A DNA stretch of 64,000 nucleotides from JAWXBM01 sp034440115 (lineage in GTDB: Bacteria; Pseudomonadota; Gammaproteobacteria; Xanthomonadales; SZUA-36), in contig JAWXBM010000117.1 in NCBI GenBank assembly GCA_034440115.1, forward strand, positions 1 through 64,000. Direction: 5' to 3'. This document shows, in pieces, positions 1 through 8,007 of the stretch. The translations under genes and the position numbers were made by a program. How positions within the stretch are numbered: position 1 is the first letter of the stretch; every line of letters begins with the position of its first letter. Below the pieces are notes generated by a model that was given only the letters and a program-made list of their open reading frames with translations, made no database searches and was not told the origin of the DNA.

Positions 1-1
1 T

Positions 2-853
2 CCGGAGCAAGGTGCCATTTTCCAACAGGCGATTGCGTCCGGCATGCAGCAGCTGTTCGAGGAGCAGAAAGACGTTCCCGCTGGAACGTCGGCGGAAGAT
101 CAGCTGGGAGACAATCTGCCCAGGCCCCATCCCATCGCCAGCCGCAGGGCCGATGCCCTGATGCGGATGTCTGAGAGTTGGCTATTCGGCAAGTCAGGTA
201 GTAACGCAGGTAATTTTGTAGTGAACCTGCATACCGATATCGAAACCCTAAAGGCGGCTGGTTCCGGAGCTGAATCGACAATGGAAAGTTCTGGAGAAAG
301 CGCTGGAAACGTTCCCGCAGAAACGTCCCGACGCCTTGCTTGCGACGCGGGTTTGATTCATTGGCTGGATAACAAAGGCGAGCCGCGTAAATTGGAAACC
401 CTGGGCATCGGCCGCAAATCCCGCACGGTTCCGCCAGCCATTAGAAGGGCCTTGCAGCAACGCGACAAGTGCTGCCAGTTCCCCGGCTGTACCTGTGCCC
501 GCTTCGTCGATGCACACCATATCCACCATTGGGCGGATGGTGGTGAAACCAACATGAATAATCTGGTGTTGCTATGCCGCACGCATCACCGCCTTGTGCA
601 CGAAGGTGGTTTTCAATTGAACAAAATAATGGGCGGTGGATTCCAGTTCATTAACCCACAGGGCGAAGCGGTGCCGGCGGCGCCCAAAACACGTTCCAGC
701 GGGAACGCTTTTACACTGGAAAGTGAAAACACCAACAGCGGCATTCAAATCGACCACAAGACATGCATTCCGAACTGGCTCGGTGGAGGCATGGAGATGG
801 ATATTGTGATTGAAGGGCTGTTGCGAAGGCAGGAAACCAAGGAATCAGAGTAA
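2..853 (+). CDS. DUF222/HNH endonuclease family protein (5' end outside window)
   Basis: The frame is open to the left edge, so the annotated ATG at 44 is probably internal and the N-terminal DUF222 part lies outside. The C-terminal third carries a complete HNH nuclease core: CQFPGC, then HHIHHWADGGET, NLVLLC and HHRLVHEGG, which are the metal-binding and zinc-finger residues of this family. The segment ETSRRLACDA just before it is also typical of DUF222-HNH proteins. These proteins are usually multicopy and their substrate is unknown; some are thought to be mobile-element associated. Three short palindromes of GTTCC/GGAAC type lie within the coding sequence (see findings). The family call is firm and the role is not. 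Confidence 0.85.
   Translation, partial: PEQGAIFQQAIASGMQQLFEEQKDVPAGTSAEDQLGDNLPRPHPIASRRADALMRMSESWLFGKSGSNAGNFVVNLHTDIETLKAAGSGAESTMESSGESAGNVPAETSRRLACDAGLIHWLDNKGEPRKLETLGIGRKSRTVPPAIRRALQQRDKCCQFPGCTCARFVDAHHIHHWADGGETNMNNLVLLCRTHHRLVHEGGFQLNKIMGGGFQFINPQGEAVPAAPKTRSSGNAFTLESENTNSGIQIDHKTCIPNWLGGGMEMDIVIEGLLRRQETKESE
71..90. repeat. GTTCC-N4-GGAAC palindrome inside HNH gene, copy 1
   Basis: Arms gacgttcc and ggaacgtc are perfectly complementary around a CGCT loop. Related copies lie at about 307-328 (degenerate) and 690-709 (opposite orientation, agcg loop). The core gttcccgctg also occurs at the right end of the intergenic element near 39663. Confidence 0.5.
690..709. repeat. GTTCC-N4-GGAAC palindrome inside HNH gene, inverted copy
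   Basis: The core cgttccagcgggaacg is the exact reverse complement of the core of the copy at 71-90. The two therefore look like inverted members of one small repeat family within a single reading frame. Confidence 0.45.
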
Positions 854-873
854 AGTTACAGAAACATTTATAT

Positions 874-912
874 ATTATTATGACTTGACTTAATAATCCG
901 TTTTGTTATTTT
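874..912 (+). promoter_or_regulatory. Probable promoter and operator of the toxin-antitoxin pair
   Basis: A perfect 7-bp inverted repeat, ATTATTA (874-880) and TAATAAT (891-897), flanks a candidate -35 TTGACT (885-890). A -10-like TATTTT lies at 907-912 after 16 nt. An operator overlapping the -35 fits autoregulation by an XRE antitoxin. The -10 ends only 5 nt before the ATG, so the toxin mRNA would be nearly leaderless, or the true promoter lies elsewhere. Confidence 0.4.
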
Positions 913-917
913 AGTTT

Positions 918-1172
918 ATGGCCGAAATCAAGATTACAAAGCAAGCTGCAAAAGGACTGAATCAGATTCCTCGGCATCACGCTAATGCTATTTTGGAAAA
1001 ACTGGAGCGAATCGCTAATGACGATCTGAAAGGGTTGAACATCAAGTATTTCACCAGCATGAACGCATGGAGATTACGGCACTGTAACTACCGGGCCGTG
1101 TATGAAAAAGAAGGTGTGACAATGAACATTCTCGTCATCAAAGTTGGACCACGTGGAAATGTATACAAATGA
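918..1172 (+). CDS. RelE/ParE-family toxin of a type II toxin-antitoxin module
   Basis: This small basic protein of 84 aa has the RelE-type layout. An N-terminal helical part (KQAAKGLNQIPRHHANAILEKLERIA) is followed by the beta-sheet core WRLRHCNYRAVYE and the C-terminal strand ILVIKVGPRGNVYK, where family members carry basic and aromatic residues used for ribosome-dependent mRNA cleavage. It overlaps the downstream XRE gene by 4 nt (ATGA), giving toxin-first order as in higBA-type loci. RelE and ParE subfamilies act on different targets (mRNA or gyrase) and cannot be separated here by eye. Confidence 0.85.
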   Translation: MAEIKITKQAAKGLNQIPRHHANAILEKLERIANDDLKGLNIKYFTSMNAWRLRHCNYRAVYEKEGVTMNILVIKVGPRGNVYK

Positions 1173-1540
1173 GCAAAGTACAGTACATCGAAGAGAATGG
1201 AAAAAGGGCTTATGCCATCCTCCCAATTGAAGATTTTGACCGCTTGGTTCAAGCGGCTGAAGACCTGGACGATATGGATGGTATAGACGAAATCCGAGCT
1301 TCGATTAGAACCGGTCAAGAAACTCTGCCGGCTTCTTTGGTCAAAGCGCTGATCAATACAGACAGTCGCCTGCGTGAGTGGCGCAAATATCGCGTTATGT
1401 CGCAAGCTCAACTCGGGGAAGCCGCTGAGCTCACCCAGTCGGCCGTCACTCAAATCGAAACTGGGAAGCGCAAACCCAATATCGACACAGCCCGCAAATT
1501 GGCCGATGCGCTGCAGTGCGATATCGACGATTTGTTTTAG
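1169..1540 (+). CDS. XRE-family antitoxin with C-terminal HTH
   Basis: This 123 aa protein is the partner of the upstream RelE-like toxin. Residues 1-60 are acidic and probably neutralise the toxin; the start (VQYIEENGKRAYAILPIEDF) resembles the Phd/RelB-like N-terminus seen in this XRE antitoxin subgroup. Residues about 68-120 form a classical HTH_3 fold with LREWRKYRVMSQAQLGEAAE and the recognition helix QSAVTQIETGKRKP. Like other antitoxins it should bind its own promoter; the dyad at 874-897 is the obvious candidate site. Confidence 0.87.
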   Translation: MSKVQYIEENGKRAYAILPIEDFDRLVQAAEDLDDMDGIDEIRASIRTGQETLPASLVKALINTDSRLREWRKYRVMSQAQLGEAAELTQSAVTQIETGKRKPNIDTARKLADALQCDIDDLF

Positions 1541-1809
1541 AAAGTGACCGGAGATTCACGATTCTGACCACTGAAGTCTTAAAAGGTTGGCCGTGAAGAT
1601 CTCGAACCTTCGACAAAGCATTCAGGTAGGCCGCAGGGATATACCATCATTACTTGAGCGACGCCTGGTTCGTTAGAATTATCCCTGAAACATACCAACC
1701 GTTGTTTGTCGTTACCAGCTGCAAACACCACTCCACACCCGCGCATATTTGCCGAATATTGATTTAGTCAGATAACGCGGCCCATCCAAAATACCATCAC
1801 CCAAAATAT
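1541..1809. other. Non-coding gap after the toxin-antitoxin module
   Basis: These 269 nt lie between the antitoxin and the convergent J-domain gene. No convincing ORF, tRNA or strong terminator was seen. A weak dyad aaggtt/aacctt lies near 1580-1607. Confidence 0.5.
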
Positions 1810-3099
1810 TCAACGTACGAACCCAAACAACGCTTCGAGTGCCTCCAGTGGATTAACAAAGCGGCGCTCATCATAGCGCTGTTCGAGATGGGGTTTGAGC
1901 GTTTTGATGGATTTTATACTGTGAGATAAAGCCTGAGCTTCTGAGACGGTTTTTTCCAATTGCTGTATATGTTTTTTGAAAGCCAGATCGGTTTTCTTCT
2001 GGCTCGGACAATAAAACACTTCAAAAGCCATCCGGTGAAAAGGTGATTCAAAACTGTACCTCTCACGCTCCTGGCGCAGCTCGTCCACTTGTGCTTTCAG
2101 CGCCTTGACTAATTGTCTTTCGTCCGCCTTCGAGAGAGCGTTCTCATCACCTACATGCTGTTGATGCATCTGGATAATGGTCATGACATCGCCCTGTTTT
2201 CGCGCATTGAGCAGACGGGTCATGAGACCATGTTTTTCCTCGCGCATGTCCGGATCATTTTCACGGTCCGGATGTAGCAGTGCGACCGTGCTGCGAAATA
2301 GTCGCTTGAAAACGGCATTACTGATAGTTGGTGCGCTGTCCTCCTTTTCCTTGGGAAATGGCCCGCTAGAGCCAAACGGATCAAAATCAAAATCGGAATC
2401 AAAAAAATCCTCTTCCTCCTCATCCGACGCGGAATCGTCCAGCATTTTTTCAAGAAGATCCTTCCGGGCAGAATTACGGGCTTCATGGTAAGCCTCAAAA
2501 GCTCGCTGCTGTTCTTGTTTCAGTTCACCCTGAAAAAGATCAGCCATAGCCCCGTCCAAAAGCTCTGGCCTAGGCGGTTCAGGGCCAAACATCTGGTCCA
2601 GAATCATTTCAACTTCGCTGCGGGTTGCCTCACGCCATGCCTCATCTTCTGCCGCAAATTCTTCCTCTTGCAGCATGCCCTCGCGTTCGATATGCGCTTG
2701 GAGCTGCTCGGTGATCGGCGTTGACGAGTCTTCATCCAATTCAAAACCCAGTCGAAAGGCATCATAACGGGCTAAATCGGCCATAATTTCTGAATTCAGA
2801 TGAGAGGTGCTTTGCAATGGTTCCAGGATTTCCCGGATCCAGCTATCCAACATCTGCCGCTGCCACTGGGTCAGCGATTTTCTTTGCCCAAGTGTGAGCA
2901 GGCACCTAAGCAAAGGCATTTGACGGCGGGCTGTTTCTTCTTCGACTGGACGGATTTCAGTTTCGATACGGTGCATAATCCCGTCCAGGCGATCACGAAA
3001 ACGTGCATTTTCCTGCTTCAGCTTTTCCGCTTTAGCCCAGAGTTCCTGAAATTCCGATGGTTTCTTCCTGGCTTTCTTCTGTACTGCAAGCCGTGTCAT
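1810..3099 (-). CDS. J-domain-like protein with C-terminally placed HPD motif
   Basis: The protein has 429 aa. Residues 1-60 are a basic, coiled-coil-like segment and 120-250 are very acidic, with a DDSASDEEEEDFFDSD stretch. Residues about 262-310 look like a divergent J-domain: FKRLFRSTVALLHPDREND contains the HPD tripeptide at 276-278 that stimulates Hsp70 ATPase in DnaJ family members. A charged helical C-terminus follows. I see no G/F-rich or zinc-finger region, so it would be a class III (C) J-protein. A Shine-Dalgarno AAGGA precedes the ATG. Its partner and client are unknown. Confidence 0.7.
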   Translation of the reverse strand: MTRLAVQKKARKKPSEFQELWAKAEKLKQENARFRDRLDGIMHRIETEIRPVEEETARRQMPLLRCLLTLGQRKSLTQWQRQMLDSWIREILEPLQSTSHLNSEIMADLARYDAFRLGFELDEDSSTPITEQLQAHIEREGMLQEEEFAAEDEAWREATRSEVEMILDQMFGPEPPRPELLDGAMADLFQGELKQEQQRAFEAYHEARNSARKDLLEKMLDDSASDEEEEDFFDSDFDFDPFGSSGPFPKEKEDSAPTISNAVFKRLFRSTVALLHPDRENDPDMREEKHGLMTRLLNARKQGDVMTIIQMHQQHVGDENALSKADERQLVKALKAQVDELRQERERYSFESPFHRMAFEVFYCPSQKKTDLAFKKHIQQLEKTVSEAQALSHSIKSIKTLKPHLEQRYDERRFVNPLEALEALFGFVR

Positions 3100-3165
3100 T
3101 GTGAGTCCTTTGTTTGTCCTGTTTCAAGAGTATAGTCCGGCACCCGTATTACCTTGAGGTTCCAG

Positions 3166-4794
3166 TCACTCCCACTCAATGGTCGCCGGTGGCTTGCCGG
3201 AAATATCGTAAACGGTGCGGGAAACGCCTTTGATCTCATTCGCGATGCGCAATGAAACACGCTCGAGGAATTCATACGGCAAACGCGCCCAGCGGGCGGT
3301 CATAAAATCGATGGTCTCTACTGCGCGCAGCGCGATGACGTGTTCATAGCGGCGCTGATCACCAGTTACACCTACCGATTTCACCGGCAGGTATACCGCA
3401 AAGGCCTGGCTGACTTTGTCGTACAGGCCTTCCTTGCGCAGTTCTTCAATAAAGATATGGTCTGCCTGCGCCAGCACTGCCACGTATTCGGGGCGCACTT
3501 CGCCCAATACACGGACACCCAGGCCCGGACCGGGGAAAGGATGGCGGAATACCATTTCACGCGGCAGGCCCAATTCCAGGCCGATGCGCCGCACTTCATC
3601 CTTGAACAATTCACGCAAGGGTTCTACCAGAGCCATGTTCATGGTTGCCGGCAGGCCGCCGACATTATGATGCGATTTGATGACGTGGGCCTTGCCGGTT
3701 TTGCTGCCGGCTGATTCGATCACATCAGGATAAATCGTGCCCTGGGCCAACCAACGTGCATTGCCAAATTGCTTTGCCTGTTGCTCAAACACTTCGATAA
3801 AACACCGGCCAATCACTTTGCGCTTGTCTTCCGGGTCGGAAACGCCTTTCAGTTCGCCGAGAAAGCGCTCTGTTGCATCCACCCGCACTACCTTCAGGCC
3901 CATGTGTTGTTTGAAAGTCGCCATCACCTGGTCGGACTCACCCAACCTGAGCATGCCGGTATCAACGAAGATGCAGGTCAATTGTTGGCCTATGGCTTCA
4001 TGCAGCAAGGCGGCCACCACGCTGGAATCCACCCCGCCCGATAAGCCCAGTATCACTTCGTCGCTACCGACCTGTTCGCGACAGCGGGTAATCGCATCTT
4101 CGATGATGTTCTCAGCCGTCCAGGCTGCCGCGCAAGCACAAATTTCCAGCACAAAACGGCTGAGCATGGCCTGACCTTGTGCGGTGTGTGTCACCTCCGG
4201 ATGAAACTGTACTCCGTAGAATTTTCTGGCCTCATCGGCAATGGCTGCGATGGGCGCAGATTGCGTAGCGGCGATAATTTCAAAGCCCACTGGTAATTCG
4301 CTGACCTTGTCACCATGGCTCATCCACACATCAAGTTGCGCCTGTCCTTTGCTACCGACGGCATCTACCAAGCCCTGCAGCAATTCAGACTCAGCCACCT
4401 GGTCAACCCGGGCATAACCAAACTCTTTAACGTCCGAAGGTATGACCACGCCACCCAACTGAACGGCCATGGTGTGCAGGCCGTAGCAAATGCCTAAAAC
4501 GGGCACAGCTAATTCGTAAACGACTGGCGGTGCCTTCGGCCCATTCTCAGCATGGACCGATTCCGGGCCGCCGCTGAGTATGATTCCGCGGGCAGCAAAT
4601 CCGGTAATTTCCTCAGCACTGCTGTCCCAGGGCCAGATTTCGCAATAAACACCAATCTCGCGTATGCGGCGGGCAATCAACTGGGTGTATTGCGAACCGA
4701 AATCCAGGATCAGAATGCGATCGTGATGGATATCGCCCAAGTTACTGGCCAAGCTACCTTTTGAGCTACTGGCCAAATTATTGGCTGGATTCAT
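3166..4794 (-). CDS. guaA: GMP synthase (glutamine-hydrolysing)
   Basis: GuaA converts XMP to GMP using glutamine and ATP, the last step of guanine nucleotide synthesis. The 542 aa protein has the class I amidotransferase domain (RILILDFGSQYTQLIARRIRE, nucleophile Cys in GICYGLHTMA, FHPEVTHT). The ATP-pyrophosphatase domain follows with the P-loop SGGVDSSVVAALL, and then the C-terminal dimerisation domain ending PATIEWE. The N-terminus is about 17 residues longer than the E. coli protein (MNPANN...). No internal ATG exists before the conserved core, although a TTG could serve. It lies 44 nt downstream of guaB, so this is a guaBA operon. Confidence 0.97.
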   Translation of the reverse strand: MNPANNLASSSKGSLASNLGDIHHDRILILDFGSQYTQLIARRIREIGVYCEIWPWDSSAEEITGFAARGIILSGGPESVHAENGPKAPPVVYELAVPVLGICYGLHTMAVQLGGVVIPSDVKEFGYARVDQVAESELLQGLVDAVGSKGQAQLDVWMSHGDKVSELPVGFEIIAATQSAPIAAIADEARKFYGVQFHPEVTHTAQGQAMLSRFVLEICACAAAWTAENIIEDAITRCREQVGSDEVILGLSGGVDSSVVAALLHEAIGQQLTCIFVDTGMLRLGESDQVMATFKQHMGLKVVRVDATERFLGELKGVSDPEDKRKVIGRCFIEVFEQQAKQFGNARWLAQGTIYPDVIESAGSKTGKAHVIKSHHNVGGLPATMNMALVEPLRELFKDEVRRIGLELGLPREMVFRHPFPGPGLGVRVLGEVRPEYVAVLAQADHIFIEELRKEGLYDKVSQAFAVYLPVKSVGVTGDQRRYEHVIALRAVETIDFMTARWARLPYEFLERVSLRIANEIKGVSRTVYDISGKPPATIEWE

Positions 4795-4838
4795 GGCTGG
4801 TCTGTCCTGTCAAAAACTTCATACCGAACGAAAGCCGC

Positions 4839-6296
4839 TCAGGTCAATTTGTAATTAGGTGCTTCCTTGGTGATCTGCACATCGTGCGCGTGACTCTCGC
4901 GAATACCGGCATTGGTTATGCGTACGAAGCGGGCTTCTTCACGGAATTGCTCGATGGTGCTGCAGCCCAGGTAACCCATGGACGAGCGCAAGCCACCCAG
5001 CAATTGATGCACTACTCCTGATATCGAACCCTTGTAAGGCACGCGCCCTTCAATGCCTTCGGGCACCAGCTTGTCAGCACTGACATCGTACTGGAAATAA
5101 CGGTCCTTGGAGCCTTGCTGCATGGCACCAATCGAACCCATGCCGCGGTAGGATTTGTAGGAACGTCCCTGGAACAGCTCAACGTCGCCGGGCGCCTCTT
5201 CGGTACCGGCGAACAGGCCACCGATCATCACCGACCAGGCACCTGAGGCGATGGCCTTGGCCATATCTCCGGAATAGCGGATACCGCCATCGGCAATAAC
5301 CGGAACACCGCTGCCTTTCAGCGCATCAGCCACATTCGAAACTGCCGTGATCTGCGGCACGCCCACACCGGCAACCACGCGGGTGGTACAGATCGAACCC
5401 GGCCCCTGCCCCACTTTGACGCCGTCGGCTCCGGCTTCTACCAATGCCAATGCGCCTTCGGCGGTGGTAACGTTGCCACCAATCACCTGCACATTTGGAA
5501 ACTGTTGCTTTACCCAACGTATCCGATCAAGCACCCCCAGCGTATGGCCATGCGCGGTGTCGACCACCACCACATCAACACCCGCCTCAACCAAAGCGTG
5601 GATACGGGCTTCAGTGTCGCCGCCTACGCCCACAGCGGCTGCCACCAGCAAACTGTCCTGTGAGTCCTTGGCAGCATTGGGAAAGTCGCTGGATTTCTGA
5701 ATGTCCTTGACGGTGATCAGGCCGCGCAATTCAAAATTCTTGTTAACGACCAGCACTTTTTCGATGCGATGGCGGTGCAGCAACTCCAGCACTTCATCCT
5801 GGCTGGCGTCTTCCTGTACAGTGACCAACTTGTCTTTGCGGGTCATGATATTGCGTACCGGATCGTCCAGCTTCTTTTCAAAACGCATATCGCGGCTGGT
5901 AACGATGCCCACCAGTTCATTGCCATCCACCACCGGCACACCAGAGATATTGTGGCGCTGGGTGATTTCAAATACCTGCCGTATGGTGGTATTCGGAGTT
6001 ACGGTTACCGGATTCTTGATAACACCGGCTTCGTATTTTTTGACGATACGCACATGTTCAGCCTGCTTTTCCAGGCTCATGTTCTTGTGTATCACGCCAA
6101 TGCCACCTTCCTGGGCCATGGCGATGGCCAGCCGGGCCTCAGTCACCGTATCCATGGCGGCAGAAACCAACGGCGCTTTGAGCGGAATATCACGGGTAAT
6201 CCGGGTGTTGAGATCAACATCCCTTGGCAGGATGCTGGAATAAGCAGGCACCAGGCTTACGTCATCAAAAGTGAGGGCTTCACCGATCAGTTGCAT
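4839..6296 (-). CDS. guaB: Inosine-5'-monophosphate dehydrogenase
   Basis: GuaB oxidises IMP to XMP with NAD+, the committed step to GMP. The start MQLIGEALTFDDVSLVPAYS is chosen because an AGGAGAAAGGA ribosome-binding site lies just upstream and because this gives 485 aa, close to the usual 488; the frame is open 55 codons further upstream. Two CBS domains lie at about 95-205 (VTVTPNTTIRQVFEI, MTRKDKLVTVQED). The catalytic loop GPGSICTTRVVAGVG holds the active-site Cys, and GGIRYSGDMAKAIASGA and the flap RGMGSIGAMQQGS follow. guaA is immediately downstream. Confidence 0.97.
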   Translation of the reverse strand: MQLIGEALTFDDVSLVPAYSSILPRDVDLNTRITRDIPLKAPLVSAAMDTVTEARLAIAMAQEGGIGVIHKNMSLEKQAEHVRIVKKYEAGVIKNPVTVTPNTTIRQVFEITQRHNISGVPVVDGNELVGIVTSRDMRFEKKLDDPVRNIMTRKDKLVTVQEDASQDEVLELLHRHRIEKVLVVNKNFELRGLITVKDIQKSSDFPNAAKDSQDSLLVAAAVGVGGDTEARIHALVEAGVDVVVVDTAHGHTLGVLDRIRWVKQQFPNVQVIGGNVTTAEGALALVEAGADGVKVGQGPGSICTTRVVAGVGVPQITAVSNVADALKGSGVPVIADGGIRYSGDMAKAIASGAWSVMIGGLFAGTEEAPGDVELFQGRSYKSYRGMGSIGAMQQGSKDRYFQYDVSADKLVPEGIEGRVPYKGSISGVVHQLLGGLRSSMGYLGCSTIEQFREEARFVRITNAGIRESHAHDVQITKEAPNYKLT

Positions 6297-6373
6297 GACG
6301 TCCTTTCTCCTAGTTGCTGTGCGCCCCGGCAGTCTGAAAATGCTTAATGTATGCCAAGGCCCTGTTAAATGCA

Positions 6374-6401
6374 GCAACGCCCGGGAATACCCGGGCGTTG
6401 C
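6374..6401. other. Perfect 12-bp hairpin in the guaB leader / amidohydrolase 3' region
   Basis: Arms gcaacgcccggg (6374-6385) and cccgggcgttgc (6390-6401) pair perfectly around a 4-nt loop. It lies between the guaB start and the end of the broken amidohydrolase, both on the - strand. If the promoter at 6424-6453 is right, it sits about 15 nt into the guaB transcript. There is no proper U-tract, only TGCATTT, so an intrinsic terminator is not clear. Confidence 0.6.
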
Positions 6402-6423
6402 GTGTAGCGTTAATAATGCGGCA

Positions 6424-6453
6424 ATTATAACGCGATGTTCAGCCTGAGGTGAA
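6424..6453 (-). promoter_or_regulatory. Predicted guaBA promoter
   Basis: On the - strand a perfect -10 TATAAT (6429-6424) is preceded after 18 nt by TTCACC (6453-6448). Transcription would start near 6417, giving a leader of about 120 nt that contains the perfect hairpin at 6374-6401. Confidence 0.55.
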
Positions 6454-6499
6454 AAGCGCATAAGACCATTCGGGCCTGATTCCCAAACTTGTGCGGAAT

Positions 6500-8007
6500 T
6501 CAGTCAGCCTGGCGCCACACCATCTGACCATCCAGCCAGGTTTCTAACACCTTGGTGCTGGGTATTTCATTTGTTTCGATGGTCATCAGGTCACGATCCA
6601 GCACAATGAAATCGGCCCGCTTGCCCGCTTCCAGCGACCCCACCTGAGATTCCATAAAAGCCGCCCAGGCGGCATCAACGGTAAAGCCGCGAATCGCCTC
6701 TTCGCGGCTCAGCGCCTGACCCGGATACCAACCGCTTGCTGGCTTGCCCTCCAGATCCTGCCGCGATACCGCCGCATAAATGCCCAGCATGGGATTGACC
6801 TGCTCTACCGGAAAGTCCGACCCCAGGGCCAGGTGAACACCAGCATCCAGTAAGCGGCGCCAGGCGTAGGCGCCCTGTATCCGTTCCGCACCCACGCGGT
6901 GTTCGGCCCAGTACATGTCGCTGGTGGCGTGAATGGGTTGCATCGAAGCAATGGTGTTCATATCCGCAAAACGTTGGATATCGTCCAACGCAATCACTTG
7001 AGAATGCTCAATGCGATGGCGGCCGGGATTGTCCGGAAATGCAGGAATTTCATCTGCGTAGACATTCAACACCTGGCGATTGCCGCCATCACCAATGGCA
7101 TGCACCCCGACCTGCAGATTGCAGGACAATGCGCGCCGTACTGCCGCATACATTTCGTCGTCGCTGACAAACAGCAGTCCGCGCGAACCGGGCTCATCAC
7201 TGTAGTCTTCCAATAAGGCCGCACCCCGGCTGCCCAGAGCGCCATCGGCGCCAGTTGGTCCAGCATGGCGGTCGCGCCGTCAATAAAGATGCCGGTGGCT
7301 GCACCGTTGTCATCGCGGTGAATTTTTCCGCCCTGTGGCTGCCAGTCGCCGCTCAGATCCCGATCAACGGCGGCCAGAGCCGCTGAATTGGCCCAACCGG
7401 CATGACCATCGATGCGCTCCAGCCAAACGATGCGGTCCGGGAAGGCCGTATCCAGATCAGCCTTGCTGGGAAATTGTTGGCCAGGCCAATCGTTCTGATC
7501 CCAGCCCCGGCCGATCAGCCAGTCATCTTCAGACAATGTCGTTTCGAAATCTTGCAAACGCTCTATCACCGCATCGATATTTTGTGTACCCACCAGGTCT
7601 GCCCGGGTCAAGGCACTGGCCAAGCCGAGAAAATGCGCATGGGCGTCAATCAGGCCGGGAAACACGGCTTTGCCCTGCAGGTCGTGGCGCTTGGCGTCCG
7701 GAAAGGTCGCCAGCATGGGCTCATCCTGGCCTATGGCCAGAATTTCCCCCGCAGCAGACAAAGCCATGGCCCCGCCCTCGACCACGGTACGACTGGGGTC
7801 AAAGGTATAGATGCGGCCGTTATAGACCAGGGTGTCTTGCGTCACCTCTCGCGCCACCACGGCCATCGGCTGTTCGGTCGGTTCGGTTACTGCTTTATCG
7901 CATGCGGCCAGCAGGCAGCAAGTCAGTAAGTCAGTAAAACGGAAATAAAACGAGCAAAGCGGTTCAGGAAAGTTACTGAGCGGTTTATCATTGGGGCATG
8001 CCACCAT
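6500..8007 (-). pseudogene. Broken YtcJ-like metal-dependent amidohydrolase (internal deletion with frameshift)
   Basis: Two frames together spell one Amidohydro_3 family enzyme. The N-terminal frame (8007 to about 7245) has a lipobox-like LLAAC, VYNGRIYTFDP, the metal motif FPGLIDAHAHFLG and RGWDQNDWPGQQ. The C-terminal frame (about 7250 to 6500) has DGALGSRGAALLEDYSDEPG, HAIGDGGNRQVLN, HRIEHSQ, LGSDFPVE and the closing GKRADFIVLDRDLM. At the junction the N-terminal frame runs GATAMLDQLAP straight into codons that should read DGALGSRG in the other frame. About 70-80 residues normally found between these motifs are missing. The 5' end overlaps the divergent xseA start. An assembly error is possible but would have to remove more than 200 nt. 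Confidence 0.8.

Noticed and set aside
1580..1607. aaggtt/aacctt dyad after the antitoxin as a terminator
   Set aside because: The stem is only 6 bp with a long loop and no U-tract.
6296..6461. 55-codon N-terminal extension of GuaB
   Set aside because: It contains the predicted promoter and hairpin; the strong ribosome-binding site and conserved start are at 6296.
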